From: Dermatemys mawii
Taxonomy: Eukaryota; Chordata; Testudines; Dermatemydidae
DNA: 64,000 nt
Reading direction: 5' to 3'
Assembly: GCA_007922305.1 (NCBI GenBank)
Contig: ML677333.1
Location: 18,191,357-18,255,356 of the forward strand
Shown: in pieces, positions 32,950-43,650 of the stretch
How positions within the stretch are numbered: the first letter of the stretch is position 1
Layout of the letters: every line of letters begins with the position of its first letter
The notes under the pieces: generated by a model
Databases searched by the model: none
Told to the model about the DNA's origin: nothing
Seen by the model: only the letters and a program-made list of their open reading frames with translations
Position numbers and translations under genes: made by a program

Positions 32950-34705
32950 TGAGTCTCCTTTCATAAGACACGTTTTCCATTTTTTTAATTCATCCTTCTT
33001 AAACATGGGAGAACAGAACGGCACATAGTATTCCAGATGAGGTCTCACCAGTGCCTTGTATAACATTACTAACATCTCCTTATCTCTACTGAAAATACCT
33101 CGTATGATACATCCCAAAACCTCATTAGCTTTTTTCACAGTCATATCATATTGGTGGCTCATAGTCATCCTGGATCAACCAATACCCTGAGGTCCTTCTT
33201 CTCTTCTTACTTCCAATTGATGCGTCCCCAGCTTATAACTAAAATTATTGTTATTAATCCCTAAATGCGTGACCTTGCACTTTTCATTATTAAATTTCAT
33301 CCTATTACTATTAATCCAGTTTACAAGGTCATCCAGATCTTCCTGTATGATATCCTGGTCCTTCTCTGTATTGGCAATACCTCCAGCTTTGTGTCATCTG
33401 CCAACTTTATTAGCACACTCCCACTTTTTGTGCCAAGGTCAGTAATAAAAAGATTAAATAAGACTGGTCCCAAAACCGATCTCTGAGGAACTCCACTAGT
33501 AATGTCCCTCCGGCCTGACAGTTCACCTTTCAGTATGACCCGTTGTAGTCTCCCCTTTAATCAGTTTCTTATCCGCCTTTCAATTTTCATATTGATCCTC
33601 ATCTTTTCCAATTTAACTAATAATTCCCATGTGGAACCATATCAAATGCCTTACTGAAATCGAGGTAAATTAGACCCACTGCATCTCCTTTGTCTAAAAA
33701 GTCTGTTACCTTCTCAAAGAAACGGATCAGGTTGGTTTGGCATGATCCACCTTTTGTAAAACCATGTTGTATTTTGTCCCAATTACTATTGACCTCAATA
33801 TCCTTAATTACTTTCTCCTTCAAATTTTTTTCCAGTACCCTGCATACTACAGATGTCAAACTAACAGGCCTTTAGTTACCCAGATCACTTTTTTCCCCTT
33901 TCTTAAAAATAGGAACTATGTTAGCAATTCTCCAGTCATGCAGTACAGCTCCTGAGTTTACAGATTCATTAAAAATTCTCGCTTATGGGATTACAATTTT
34001 ATGTGCCAGTTCCTTTATTATTCTTAGTTTTGGACCCATTAAGCTGTTCAAGTTTGGCTTCTACCTCGGATGTTGTAAAAGCTACCTCCATATATACTCA
34101 TTCCCATTTGCATTCTGCCGTTATCAGTAAGCTCCTCATTAACCTCATTAAAGACTGAGGCAAAGTATTTGTTTAGACATTGGACTATGCCTAGATTATT
34201 CTTAACCTCCACTCTGTCCTCAGTGTTTATTGGTCCCACTTCTTCTTTCTTTGTTTTCTTCTTATTTATATTGCTACAGAACCTTTTACTATTGGTTTTA
34301 ATTCCCTTTGCAAGGGTGGCTTTTAGCCTTTCTTACTTTATCCCTATGTGTTCGGACCTCAGTAAGGTAGCTTTCATTGCTGATCCTTCCCATCTTCCAC
34401 TCCTTGTAGGCTTTCTGCTTTTTCTCAATCACCTCTCTGAGATGCTTGGTCTACAACTCCAGCCTATGAAGTTTTCCCCTTTTCTTGGGATACAGGCTTC
34501 TGATTAGTTTCTGCAACTTTGACTTGAATTAATTCCAGGCCTCCTCCATCTTTAGATCCACAAGTTCTTCAGTCCAATCCACTTTTATAACTAATTTCCT
34601 TAATTTTTTAAATTTAGCCCTTTTGAAATCAATAACCCTAGTCACAGATCTATTTCTGTTTATCCTTCCATTCTGTTTGAACTGAATTAGCTCCACCCTA
34701 AAATG
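32950..34705 (-). mobile_element. CR1 LINE, minus strand, ORF2 without its 3' end
   Basis: Reading from 34705 down: an endonuclease-to-RT linker (34690-34300), the RT start with TSVVCRVLEKNLKEKVIKD (33859-33800), NWDKIQHGFTKGGSCQTNLI, then DAVGLIYLDFSKAFDMVPHG (33675-33620), a mutated catalytic region near 33400 (KVGILIKLADDTKLE in frame pieces, with LADD where FADD is usual), and LVRPHLEYYVPFCSPMF near 33040. The copy ends at about 32950 within the C-terminal region, so the 3' UTR is missing; the adjoining 32860-32945 is other DNA. Closely similar to the copy at 12515-14239. Confidence 0.85.
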
Positions 34706-35430
34706 GAGAGAATTGGAATGAGATTTAGTGTTCTTTTTTGGTTCCTTGAAATTATCTTGTTCTTATTTTCTTAAATACAGTTTGATTTTTTCAGTACACT
34801 TGATACAGAAATGAACTGTCAACATTGCCAATACAGTGCCAGAGGATTCCCCTTTGGCATAACTACACTTTTAGACTAATTGGAAATCCTTTCCTTAATA
34901 TAGAAAACAAAAATCAGCAGCAGAGGTGCTGATTAACAAATCTCTAAGACCAACAGAATAATAATGTAGACAAAGGAATGTGAACAAACAGAAATATAAT
35001 TACAAAACTTGGCAGTTATGTAAGGTATGGCTTCAGAACTTTGGTTTCAAACATTCTGGCCAACACAGACATCACCAATAATTTTTGTGCTTCTAAATTA
35101 TTTTTCCAGCCTAAGCTCATGAGGGTTTAGAATTTAGGACTCTCTGAGATGACAATGTATTATGCAATGCAAACAAGAGTGTAAAATCAGCTTTTCTTTG
35201 TGTGTTGCAAGCTGTGGACCCAAAATAGCCGTAACACCTACAAGTCTTTAGGAGTTCCCTAAACTTCTGGGGACTGGCAGTTATGTAGGCTGCTCCTTAC
35301 TTTGTGGTTTGTCTTCACTAACTACCTTGGAATCAGCCCTAATTTCCCTGAGAGCGAGAGAATGATATTAGGACAATGAGCAGTTTAGCTCCCTGGAATC
35401 CCAAACAGAAGCTGGGAGTGGAGATATCTC
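34706..35430. other. Non-coding stretch
   Basis: No gene or repeat recognised. Confidence 0.5.
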
Positions 35431-35567
35431 CCTAACAGACTGCAATTTAGTTAACTAGGATAGTTAACTAAATTGCAGTCTGTTAGGATAGTTAACTAAT
35501 TGCAGTCTGTTAGGATAGTTAGGATGTTAGGATAGTTAGGATAGTTAATTGCAGTCTGTTAGGATGT
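35431..35567. repeat. Perfect 27-bp palindrome with reiterated arm fragments
   Basis: The arm 35431-35457 (CCTAACAGACTGC...AACTA) is followed after three bases (GGA) by its exact reverse complement at 35461-35487. The right arm is then repeated with losses: TAGTTAACTAATTGCAGTC at 35489-35507, then short TTAGGATAG repeats, then TAGTTAATTGCAGTCTGTTAGG to about 35563. A single strand could fold into a stable 27-pair hairpin. The pattern fits template switching or slippage at a hairpin. Confidence 0.9.
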
Positions 35568-36317
35568 TGCAAATGTTGCTGAATTTCAGCAGGTTATGGT
35601 ACTCAGTTAGTAACAAGGAATTGGGTCAAAGATCTGCCAACAAATCTCCTGAAACCATACCAACTGAGTTTGAGGGAAATACTTTGGTAACCAGGAAGAA
35701 ATCCCATGCAACACATTTGGGAACTGAAGCATCCCATAAGCAGAAGAATTTTACCCCACCTCTTTCCCCCAGATGTTCCTTTTTCTTTTAATATTTCCTG
35801 CTGGCCATGGGGGACTCAGCCATTCTTTCACTGGGGACAAGCCAAGAGGCAGTTGCAGGCACAGCTGATAGGAATCATGGAAACAGTTACCTGTGCCCAT
35901 TACCCAAAACTCCTCCTCAACTCTCTCTACAACTCACTCCACAGCACTGGTTTCTTATAAGCCTTCTGTGGTGGACATGGGGCCTGTGGCCAGCTGTTGA
36001 GCCAATGTCCTTTGGAGTTCCATGACATGCCTGGCTCAGAAAGCATGGCTATTTCCCCCTGGATTGGGTGCACTGAATTTAAGAATGAAATTCTTCCCCA
36101 ACTTTGACTTCAAACCATTCAAGAGTGGACTTTTGGTTTCTACAGAAGCATATCCCCAAGCTTTCACTTTATTCTCATAGCTCAGACACTAGTCCTGATG
36201 CTTATTGCAAGTCCAATTCATTATAGCGATTGCTGGTCCTCAGTCTAATTAAATATGGCCAGCTCCTTACAAGATCAATAATGCTAGGTAGATAATAGCA
36301 ATGTATGTCATATGGCT
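35568..36317. other. Non-coding stretch
   Basis: No element recognised. Overlapping short open frames at 35549-36025 lack splice or homology support. Confidence 0.5.
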
Positions 36318-36329
36318 AGATGTAATAAT

Positions 36330-36538
36330 AATATATGAAGATATGCCTATCTCATAGAACTGGAAGGACCTTGAAAGGTCATCAAGTGCAGCCCCCTCTC
36401 TACTCTAGCAGGACCAAGAACTGTTCCCTGACAGATTTTTTACCCCAGATTCCTAAAGGGCCCCCTCAAGGATTGAGCTCATAATGCTGGGTTTAGCAAG
36501 CCAATACACAAACCACTGAGCTATCTCTCAGGATTATG
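36330..36538 (-). mobile_element. Cry-type tortoise SINE (tRNA-headed, CR1-like tail) with 12-bp target duplication
   Basis: On the minus strand the head reads GAGATAGCTCAGTGGTTTG (A-box region), then TTGGCTTGCTAAACCCAGC, then TGAGCTCAATCCTTGAGG (B-box region GAGCTCAATCC), a tRNA-like layout. The tail (GGTCCTGCTAGAGTAG, TGATGACCTTTCAAGGTCC, CCAGTTCTATGAG) resembles a CR1 3' end, as known for tortoise SINEs that borrow CR1 machinery. AGATGTAATAAT stands at 36318-36329 and 36539-36550. This is the strongest taxonomic marker in the window: cryptodiran turtles. Confidence 0.85.
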
Positions 36539-36550
36539 AGATGTAATAAT

Positions 36551-39540
36551 CCTGAGAGACAGGTGAGTGAGGATTTTCTTCAGATCTGAACGCTTGTCTC
36601 TCTCACCAACAGAAGTTTGTCCAATAAAAGATATTACCTCACACATCTTGTCTCTCTAATATCCTGGGATCAACACAGGTACAATAACACTGCATATAAT
36701 TATCCTCTCATTAGTTACACCAGTAGCATTATATATCAGAAGAAAATGGCGATGATGTTTCCTTGTAGTATAGAGTACTGGAATCATAAAACAGGTCTGA
36801 GTGGGAATTTTGGATTTAACTTGCCCTGTTGGCAGCAAGTGGGTGACGTGACCAATATTCTAACAGCAGTTGGTGTTTCCCTTGCAAAGTTTGTAGCTAT
36901 CTCTTGCAATTTCATATTACAGACAGATGGATTAAAGAGCTAATTTAACAGTAGTGGTTTTAGGGAACCTACAATTAGCCCCTCTCCAGCAGTTCACAAC
37001 TAACTATAAGACCTCACAGATGTAATGAGATTTTTAAAGAAAGGATAATCCCAGTAATAACAATAGGATGAATGAGGATGATAATTTACTGTGATATTAA
37101 TCTCTCTCTGTATATATTTTGCTTTCTGTAATCATAATAGAATAATAAATGTGTGTAATAGCTCCAATAGTGCAGAAGACTTAGGGAAATTTTGGGACTG
37201 ATGTGTTTTTTAAGGGATTTTTTTTATGCTACTCTGTTCTGCAGCTTGTATTTTAAGGAGCCTGCCTGAATGTTTGTGCATGGTCTGCAATTCCTGCAGG
37301 ATAAATGGGTGACTATCGATAGACTGGTGAAAATGCTGTGCGAGTTGGCAGGATGGAACTCTGCCCTCAAGTTTATGACTACCTGTCACTTCTAATGACT
37401 TCTTTTTTAGATATGTTCTGTGTATGAACAGACTGGCCTGCAGGGGGCCTAGTAGCTAGCAGTCTTTGAAACTGCTGGGATGCTGTATGTGTGACCTGAA
37501 TAACAGCTCTTCATCTGTAGACCTTATGCTTTACATGCAGTGTGCGTAAGCAAGAGGCACAGAGCAGCCCTGCTGATATGGCTGTTGTATAGCAGTTATT
37601 GCTTCAACACATTTAGACACTGCACCTCTGTAATTTGTCTCGACGTGATATCATCTTTTGTCTCAGCAAACTGACCCTTTTATCTGTCTTAGTTCTGCTT
37701 TCTTTAGCTCTTCCAGTTTCATTCCAGCAGTGACAAGGGGAAATGGCACAGAAGGAAAAATAAAATATTCAGATGATGATATCAGAAAAAATAATTGTCT
37801 TCAAAGTTATTTACTGTTTTGGGGTGGGTTTTCTTATTTTGTTTTTAACTGAAGCATGTGTGTTCAAAAGAGAGAGAGAGAGATTTTGTGTGTGCATGTG
37901 TCTATATCTATTATATAATTGTTTACATTTGATTATTATAAATCTGCTTTGGACCGTGCTTGTAGAATGAGATGAAAAACATAACACTCATTTTTAAATT
38001 ATAATTTTACACAGAAATATGACAAAGTATTTTTATTTATCATTTTGATGATCAGCTGTTTTTCAAGTCAAATTAGATGTCTATAGTCCTGGGAGGAATT
38101 AGTTTCTTTTTAACTGAATTTTCTTAATATAGCATTTTTGTGTTTTCATTAGTTCGATAACTAGATTGGGGTTAGAGCTATTTTTGCCCTTCCATAATGG
38201 GAGCACGATCTGAGACCAGCACAGACAACGCCTGTGATACGAGTGACTCTCACACAGAGGAATCACACTCTCACAGAATGGAGGATTTGTTGATGCCATG
38301 ACACAGTGTGAAAATGATGCAAAAACAAGACAAGCTCAAGTGATCTCCACTCTCCCAAAAAAGTAATGCCGGGGGAGGAGGGGAGAAGGACTTGGAGGAA
38401 CTGAATAACAACAACAATTGTATAGTGAATCTTCACTAGGTTTTTTTCCAGCATAAATTGTGGATTGCAAATAGAATTTTAAAGTAGATAGTAGGAGCTT
38501 ACATGACACATTCTTCCTCCTTTTTCCTGAAGGCTTATGAGACATGGCAGAGCAGTGTCAGAGCATTATCAGTAGGTTTACAGTAGTGTCTAGGGGATTG
38601 CTTTGAATATTTTCCCCTTGGAATTTTTTTTAACACAAGCTTCCACCAAAATTGAACCTGAAAATAATATTGAGAATTATTTACAATAAAGATAATGTCT
38701 GCAAACACATGGAGGGTTACTGATTTAGGAAAGTGGACTAAATACTCCATCATGTAGGAAACAGTGAAGGGGAGCATCTTTCAAGCAATGTGTTTTTTTT
38801 TTCCTCTGTTTGCTTCCATTACATCAGTCATTTGTTTTTCCATAGTTAGGGCTATATAGACTTTAAAGGCCATAGTTTGTAATCAGGAAATTAATTTCTA
38901 GTTATAAAGATTTTGTCTGAATTGCAGCAAACTTATGGGACTTTCAGAGAGCGGGGATGAAGTGTTGCACAAAACTTGAACAAAATCATGTAAGTTGCCT
39001 TATAAGAATGCAGCTTTCTGTCCCAGGATGCTACATATTCACAGAAAAGGCACTTCCAGTTATATGCTTTTAATGTGACTTAATTCCATGCATGATCACT
39101 TGGATAGGTCAAGGTAAATGAGGCTGAGGAAGGAAAAACAACACAGGGTTTTGGGATCAGAGAACTGCAAAAGCAAATGAGCTGTTGATGGTCAGAGTTC
39201 AATAACAAAATATGTGTGCCCTACAGCCTCTCTCTTGTCCTTCTGTCAAGCAGAGTTTGACTAGTGAGTTCCATTGGTTAGTGCAGAGATTCATCATTCC
39301 TGACCTGCATTCAGAGTCCAAAACTGCTGATGTTACTAGGATTCTGCAACTGTGAAGGTATCACCCCACTGGTACTTCTAGAAGGAGAAGGGACTGAAGG
39401 GACAATGTGCCACCAAAGTCCTGGCTGTGCGAGAAGACAGGGCAGGAGCTAAGCTAGACCCTCTCCCCTCCCCTGGTGATAAAGACAGCTGCTGTTCCTG
39501 GCATTCTCCTTTCTGAAGGATTCCAAGAATTCCCACATAA
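36551..39540. other. Non-coding stretch, about 3 kb
   Basis: No gene or named repeat. Short AG microsatellite near 37869-37882. Open frames such as 38535-38777 (minus) and 36617-36943 (plus) have no flanking splice pattern or recognisable motif. Confidence 0.5.
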
Positions 39541-39553
39541 CCATTCTTCTTGG

Positions 39554-39716
39554 CAAGAATCAGAGGGGTAGCCGTGTTAGTCTGGAATTGCAGAAGTGAC
39601 AAAGAGTCCTGTGGCACCTTAAAGACTAACTGAAATTTTTTCAGAGCATGAGCTTTCGTGGGCTAATACCCACTTCGTCGGATGCATCTTCCGACGAAGT
39701 GGGTATTAGCAATTTC
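39554..39716. mobile_element. PLE remnant: terminal repeats folded head to head, 13-bp target duplication
   Basis: CCATTCTTCTTGG occurs at 39541-39553 and 39717-39729. Between them lies an antisense terminal repeat (39562-39686), almost identical to that at 30555-30680, joined directly to a short sense copy. The 21 bases at 39662-39682 and 39690-39710 are perfect inverted copies around TGCATCT. Compared with 30555-31519 the whole body is missing while the same inverted layout of ends is kept. Seven bases (CAAGAAT) on the left and six (AATTTC) on the right lie between duplication and element. Confidence 0.8.
39644..39681 (-). ncRNA. Hammerhead-ribozyme-like core in PLE terminal repeat
   Basis: Identical in sequence to the core at 30635-30672 (CCGACGA box, GTGGG/CCCAC stem, GAAA, AGC/GCT hairpin). 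Here the 5' half of the core is repeated in inverted orientation at 39690-39710, so a transcript would more likely form a 21-pair hairpin than the ribozyme fold. Confidence 0.4.
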
Positions 39717-39869
39717 CCATTCTTCTTGGGAAATTCCAGCCCATACACAGATTCAGGGCCAAGTATCCTCAAGATTGTGGCTCACTGTGAGGAGCCCGTG
39801 CTGTATATATAGAATATATGATTGGCACGATGTGGTATGAAGGTTTTATCAGCACTCACTAGGATAATC

Positions 39870-39968
39870 TGCATAACTGTATATTTTAGGGCAGTTCTCT
39901 GGCCTTTATTACCCAGGACGTCGGACTAGGTGATCATAATGTCCCTTCTAGCCTTGGAATCTATTAAT
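39870..39968 (+). mobile_element. CR1 LINE 3' end scrap
   Basis: ACCCAGGACGTCGGACTAGGTGATCATAATGTCCCTTCTAGCC and GGAATCTATT match the terminal part of the CR1 3' UTR seen at 14180-14239. Confidence 0.75.
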
Positions 39969-40327
39969 AGCTGACCTGTGACTTTTCTACCTGTCAATAA
40001 TGCAATTCTGCAATTCATGCCACCCAAACCTTTATGCCTAATGTGAAAAAACATACTGTGCCATCATATATTCTACTTATTAGATTTTTAATGGTACAAA
40101 TAGTACTGGTGCTGATGGCTTAATGAAGACAGTGCATCTGAGACAATCAAAAGGGCATGATAAATGGAATTTATCATATAGCTCTGCAATTTTTACAGGA
40201 ATATCAACAGTACATATGTGTGCATGCATGTGTGTATATAATGTTAGTTAAACTGATGCAAACTCCTACACAAACATACTTAAATCTATTTATAAATTGC
40301 TTATATTATTTTTAAATGCAATTATTT

Positions 40328-40590
40328 ATTGATTGATAGATTTTTTAAGGCCAGAAGAGACCATTGGGTCATCTAGTGCATAATGCAGGCACCAGAATTT
40401 AATCCAGTAATTCTTGTATCAAGTCTACAGCTTCTGGTGGAACTAGAGCATACTAGACATCTTGTAATAATCATCGGTTACCTTCATGGTTAAATAATTG
40501 AACTGATTTACATTTTGATTTTGTCTACATTCAGCTTCCAGCCATTGGATCTCATTATGCTATCCGGTATATTAAAAAGCCTACTCTTTC
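40328..40590 (-). mobile_element. CR1 LINE 3' fragment
   Basis: ATAGATTTTTTAAGGCCAGAAGAGACCATTGGGTCATCTAGTGCA is the reverse complement of the CR1 3' end, followed by a diverged C-terminal region with CTTCCAGCCATTGGATCTCATTATGC. Confidence 0.8.
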
Positions 40591-40851
40591 TTTCTCTCTG
40601 TATATAATTGAACTAATCTAAATCCATTGAAGCCTGAAGCCTGTTGTAAACCAGTTTAAGTGTGTTCACTCTGGTGTTTGCACCAGTTTAATTTAGACTT
40701 GTCTTCAAGGGAAAAGGTGTAGTTTTAATCTGTATTAAAATTCTTGTGGGGACAAAGCAAGTTGCAGATTTAACCTGTTAGCTGCTTGAGGTAGATCCTG
40801 GCCTCTCTGTTAGCAATTACCCCAACCAGCTAAAACACAAAAACTACAATT

Positions 40852-40980
40852 GCCTTGTCTACACTAGGATTTTGACACATGATTAAAATAAATCTTTTCC
40901 CTGTTATAGACTTGGCTTAAACTGATTTAATAAACAATTGTTACTTAAACTAGTGAATCTTATGTGTGTTGACAAGACCT
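40852..40980. mobile_element. Short MITE, CCTTGTCTACAC ends
   Basis: TGCCTTGTCTACACTAGGATTTT on the left and TATGTGTGTTGACAAGACCT on the right are diverged inverted repeats. Inner sequence is AT-rich. Sequence at 40690-40790 (ACTTGTCTTCAAGGGAAAAGG) may be part of a related copy. No coding capacity. Confidence 0.5.
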
Positions 40981-42950
40981 CTGTAGAATTGAAATTATTT
41001 TTTTCTACTTGCAAAGGTTCTTTGCAATATAAACTGATGGATATTTATTGTCAGGTCTGCAGACAGACAGACTGAAAAAATAACACCAAAAAGAGGTGTC
41101 CTTAAATTCTTTTGGTTCTTTTATGTTTAGAAGTGTCCTGAAAATATTTTTCTTTTAAATAAAAATATGAGTCCAATACTACTCATCCATGTGGGCACTA
41201 ATGATACCTCAAGGTATGACCTTGAGCATCTGAGAAGAGACTCTATGCCCTGGAAGTGAGAGTGAAGGAGCTGGGGAATCCAGAGGGTGTTTTCATCGAT
41301 CCTTCCAGTCAAGAGCAGGAGCCCAGGCAGAGAGAGACATATCCTGCAGGTGTGCTTGGCTGCACTCATGGTGTCATCAGGAGGACTTTGGTTTCCTCAT
41401 CCATGGGATGCTGTTCTAAGAAGGACTGCTGAGCAGAGATGGAGTCTACCTATCAAGGAAAGGGAAGAGCATCTTTGGACACAGACTGGCTAACCTACTG
41501 ATATGGACTTTTAAACTAGTTTCAATGGGAGCAGGAGACAAAAGCCCACAGGTAAGTCCAAAAAATGGAACCCGGGTGAAAGGCTGGAATCTGGGGGAAA
41601 CCTGGGCAATTACATCAGGGACACAGAGGGAGAAAAAGGAATGTAGACAGGAAATCTAATGAACATCTTAGATTTCTGTGTACTAATGTGAGAAATATGG
41701 GGATTAAACAGGAAGAACTACAAATACCAATGAAAAATCACAATTATAATGTAATTGGCATCACAGAATCTTGATGGGATAATTCACATGTCTTAAATAT
41801 TGATTTATAGAAGCATACTGCTTGTTAAAGAACAACAAGCAGGGGAAAAAGAGATGAGGTGTTTGTCTTGTATATCAGGACACTTGTACTAAGATTGAGA
41901 TAGAAGTGGAAGGCAGACCTGTTGAAAGTCTCTGGGTAAAGATAAATGGGCTAAAAACAAGGATAATGTCATGGTAGGTATCTACTATAGATCACCTAAC
42001 CAGGAAGAAGAGGTGGATGAGGCTTTTTTAAAATGACTATCACAATCATCCAAAACACAGGATTTGGTGATAATGAGGGACTTCAATTACTCAAATGTCT
42101 GTTGGGGAAAAAAATAACACAGCAGGGCACAGATTATCCAGCAAGTTCTTGGAATGCATTGGAAACAGCTTTCTTTTGCAGAAGGTGGAGAAAGCAAACG
42201 GGGGAGAGGCTAGTCTATATTTGATTCTAACAAACAGGAAGGAACTGGTTTTGAATGTGAAGGTGGAAGGCAGCTTGAGTGAAAGTGATGATGAAATGAT
42301 AAAGTTTATGATTCTAAGGAATGGTGGGAGGGGAAACAGCAGAATAAAGACAATGGACTTTAAGAAGGCAGACTTTAGGAAACTCAGAATTGGTAAGTAA
42401 GATCCCATGGGAAGCAAATCTAAGGAGAAAAAGTTCAGGGCAGTTGGTAGTTTTTAAAAGAGACATTATTAAGAACACAAGAGCAAACTATCCCAATGCC
42501 TAGAAAACACAGAAATATGGTAAAAGACCACACTGACTTAACCAGTAGATCTTTAATGACCCAAAACTCAAAAACAAAAAACAAAAACAAAAAAAAGTCA
42601 GACAAAAAGTAGAAACTAGGTCAAATTATGAAGGATGAATATAAATAAAACAACACAAACATGTAGGGACAAAATTAGAAAGGCCAAGCCAAAAAATAAT
42701 ATTTAAATAGGTAGGAACATAAAGGACAACAAGAAAACATTTTACAAATATATGAGAAGCAAGAGATCAGGGACAGGGTTTGCCCATTATTCAATTAGGA
42801 GGAAAAGACAATAAATGTTAAATGCATTTTTTATTTAGTTTTTACCAAAAAAGTTAGCAGTGATTGGATGACTAACATAGCTGATATCAATTTAAATAAC
42901 ATAGGTTCTGAGGTTACAATAGGCAAAGAAAAAGTCAAGAATTACTTTGT

Positions 42951-43380
42951 CCAGGTCTACACTTAAAACACTGTATTGGCACAGGTGTACAGAGGTAACT
43001 GAGCTGCTGTAGTCCTTTAATGAAGATGCTCTATGCCAAAGGTGGGCAACATATGGCCCTCAGGTCTCATGCAGCCCATCAGGGTAATCCACTGGTGGGA
43101 CGTGGGACAGTTTCTTTACATTGACCATCCGCAGGCACGGCCGCCCGCAGCTCCCAGTGGTTGGATTCACCATTTCTGGCCAATGGGAGCTGTGGGAAGT
43201 AGTGGCCAGCAAATCCCTGTAGGCATAGTTAGTCCACCTCTGTGAGGGATGGTAGCTATGTTGGTGGGAGAAGCTTTCTGTCTACACTAGCGCATAGGTC
43301 AGTATAACTATGTTGCTTAAGGGCGTGGATTTTTCACATCTCTTAGTGATGTAGTTATATTGTATAGTGAAAACCTGCCC
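42951..43380. mobile_element. MITE of the 'GGTCTACACTA' family inserted in CR1
   Basis: CCAGGTCTACACTTAAAACAC at the left, AGTGAAAACCTGCCC at the right, inner GGGCGTGGATTTTTCACATC and GATGTAGTTATATTG. It separates ATTACTTTG from the continuation of the CR1 RT (TTAGACAAGTTAGATG). No clean target duplication is readable. A second repeat splits it at 43036-43222. Confidence 0.65.
43036..43222. mobile_element. GC-rich repeat nested inside the MITE
   Basis: CAAAGGTGGGCAACATATGGCCC, CATGCAGCCCATCAGGG, GCCGCCCGCAGCTCCCAGTGG and GGCCAATGGGAGCTGTGGG form a pattern I recognise as a repeat frequent in turtle DNA (GTGGGCAA...GGCC start). Family and duplication not established. Third level of nesting here. 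Confidence 0.5.
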
Positions 43381-43650
43381 TTAGACAAGTTAGATGTCTT
43401 AAAGTCGGCAGGGTCTGATGAAATACATCCTAGAATACTTAAGGAACTTGCTTAAGAGATCTCTGAGTCATTAGCAATTATCTTTGAGAAATCATGGAGG
43501 ACAGGTGAGATCCCAGAGCACTGGAAAAAAGCAAATATAATATCTATCCTTAAAAAGGGGAATAAGGATAAGCCAGGAAATTATAGATTAGTCATCTTAA
43601 CTTCAGAACCCAGAAAGATAATGGAGCAAATAATCAGTTTGTAATCACTG

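Larger units (their letters stand above)
41155..43650 (+). mobile_element. CR1 LINE, 5'- and 3'-truncated, with ORF1 esterase relic and nested MITE
   Basis: Begins inside ORF1: 41170-41250 encodes SPILLIHVGTNDTSRYDLEHLRRD, with the SGNH GTND block at 41194-41205. The later block at 41438-41455 reads DGVYLS, where the catalytic His of D-x-x-H is replaced by Tyr. ORF2 endonuclease remnants start at about 41670 (LCTNVRNMGIKQEELQ, VIGITES followed by a stop). The linker at 42220-42400 ([24 protein letters not shown]) is open. RT N-terminal blocks follow the MITE: LKSAGSDEIHPRILKELA (43397-43452) and WRTGEIPEHWKKANII. The copy stops at about 43650, within the RT. Confidence 0.85.

Noticed and set aside
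36330..36538. tRNA gene from the A- and B-box-like head
   Set aside because: The acceptor stem does not pair and the sequence continues into a CR1-like tail with a target duplication: a SINE.
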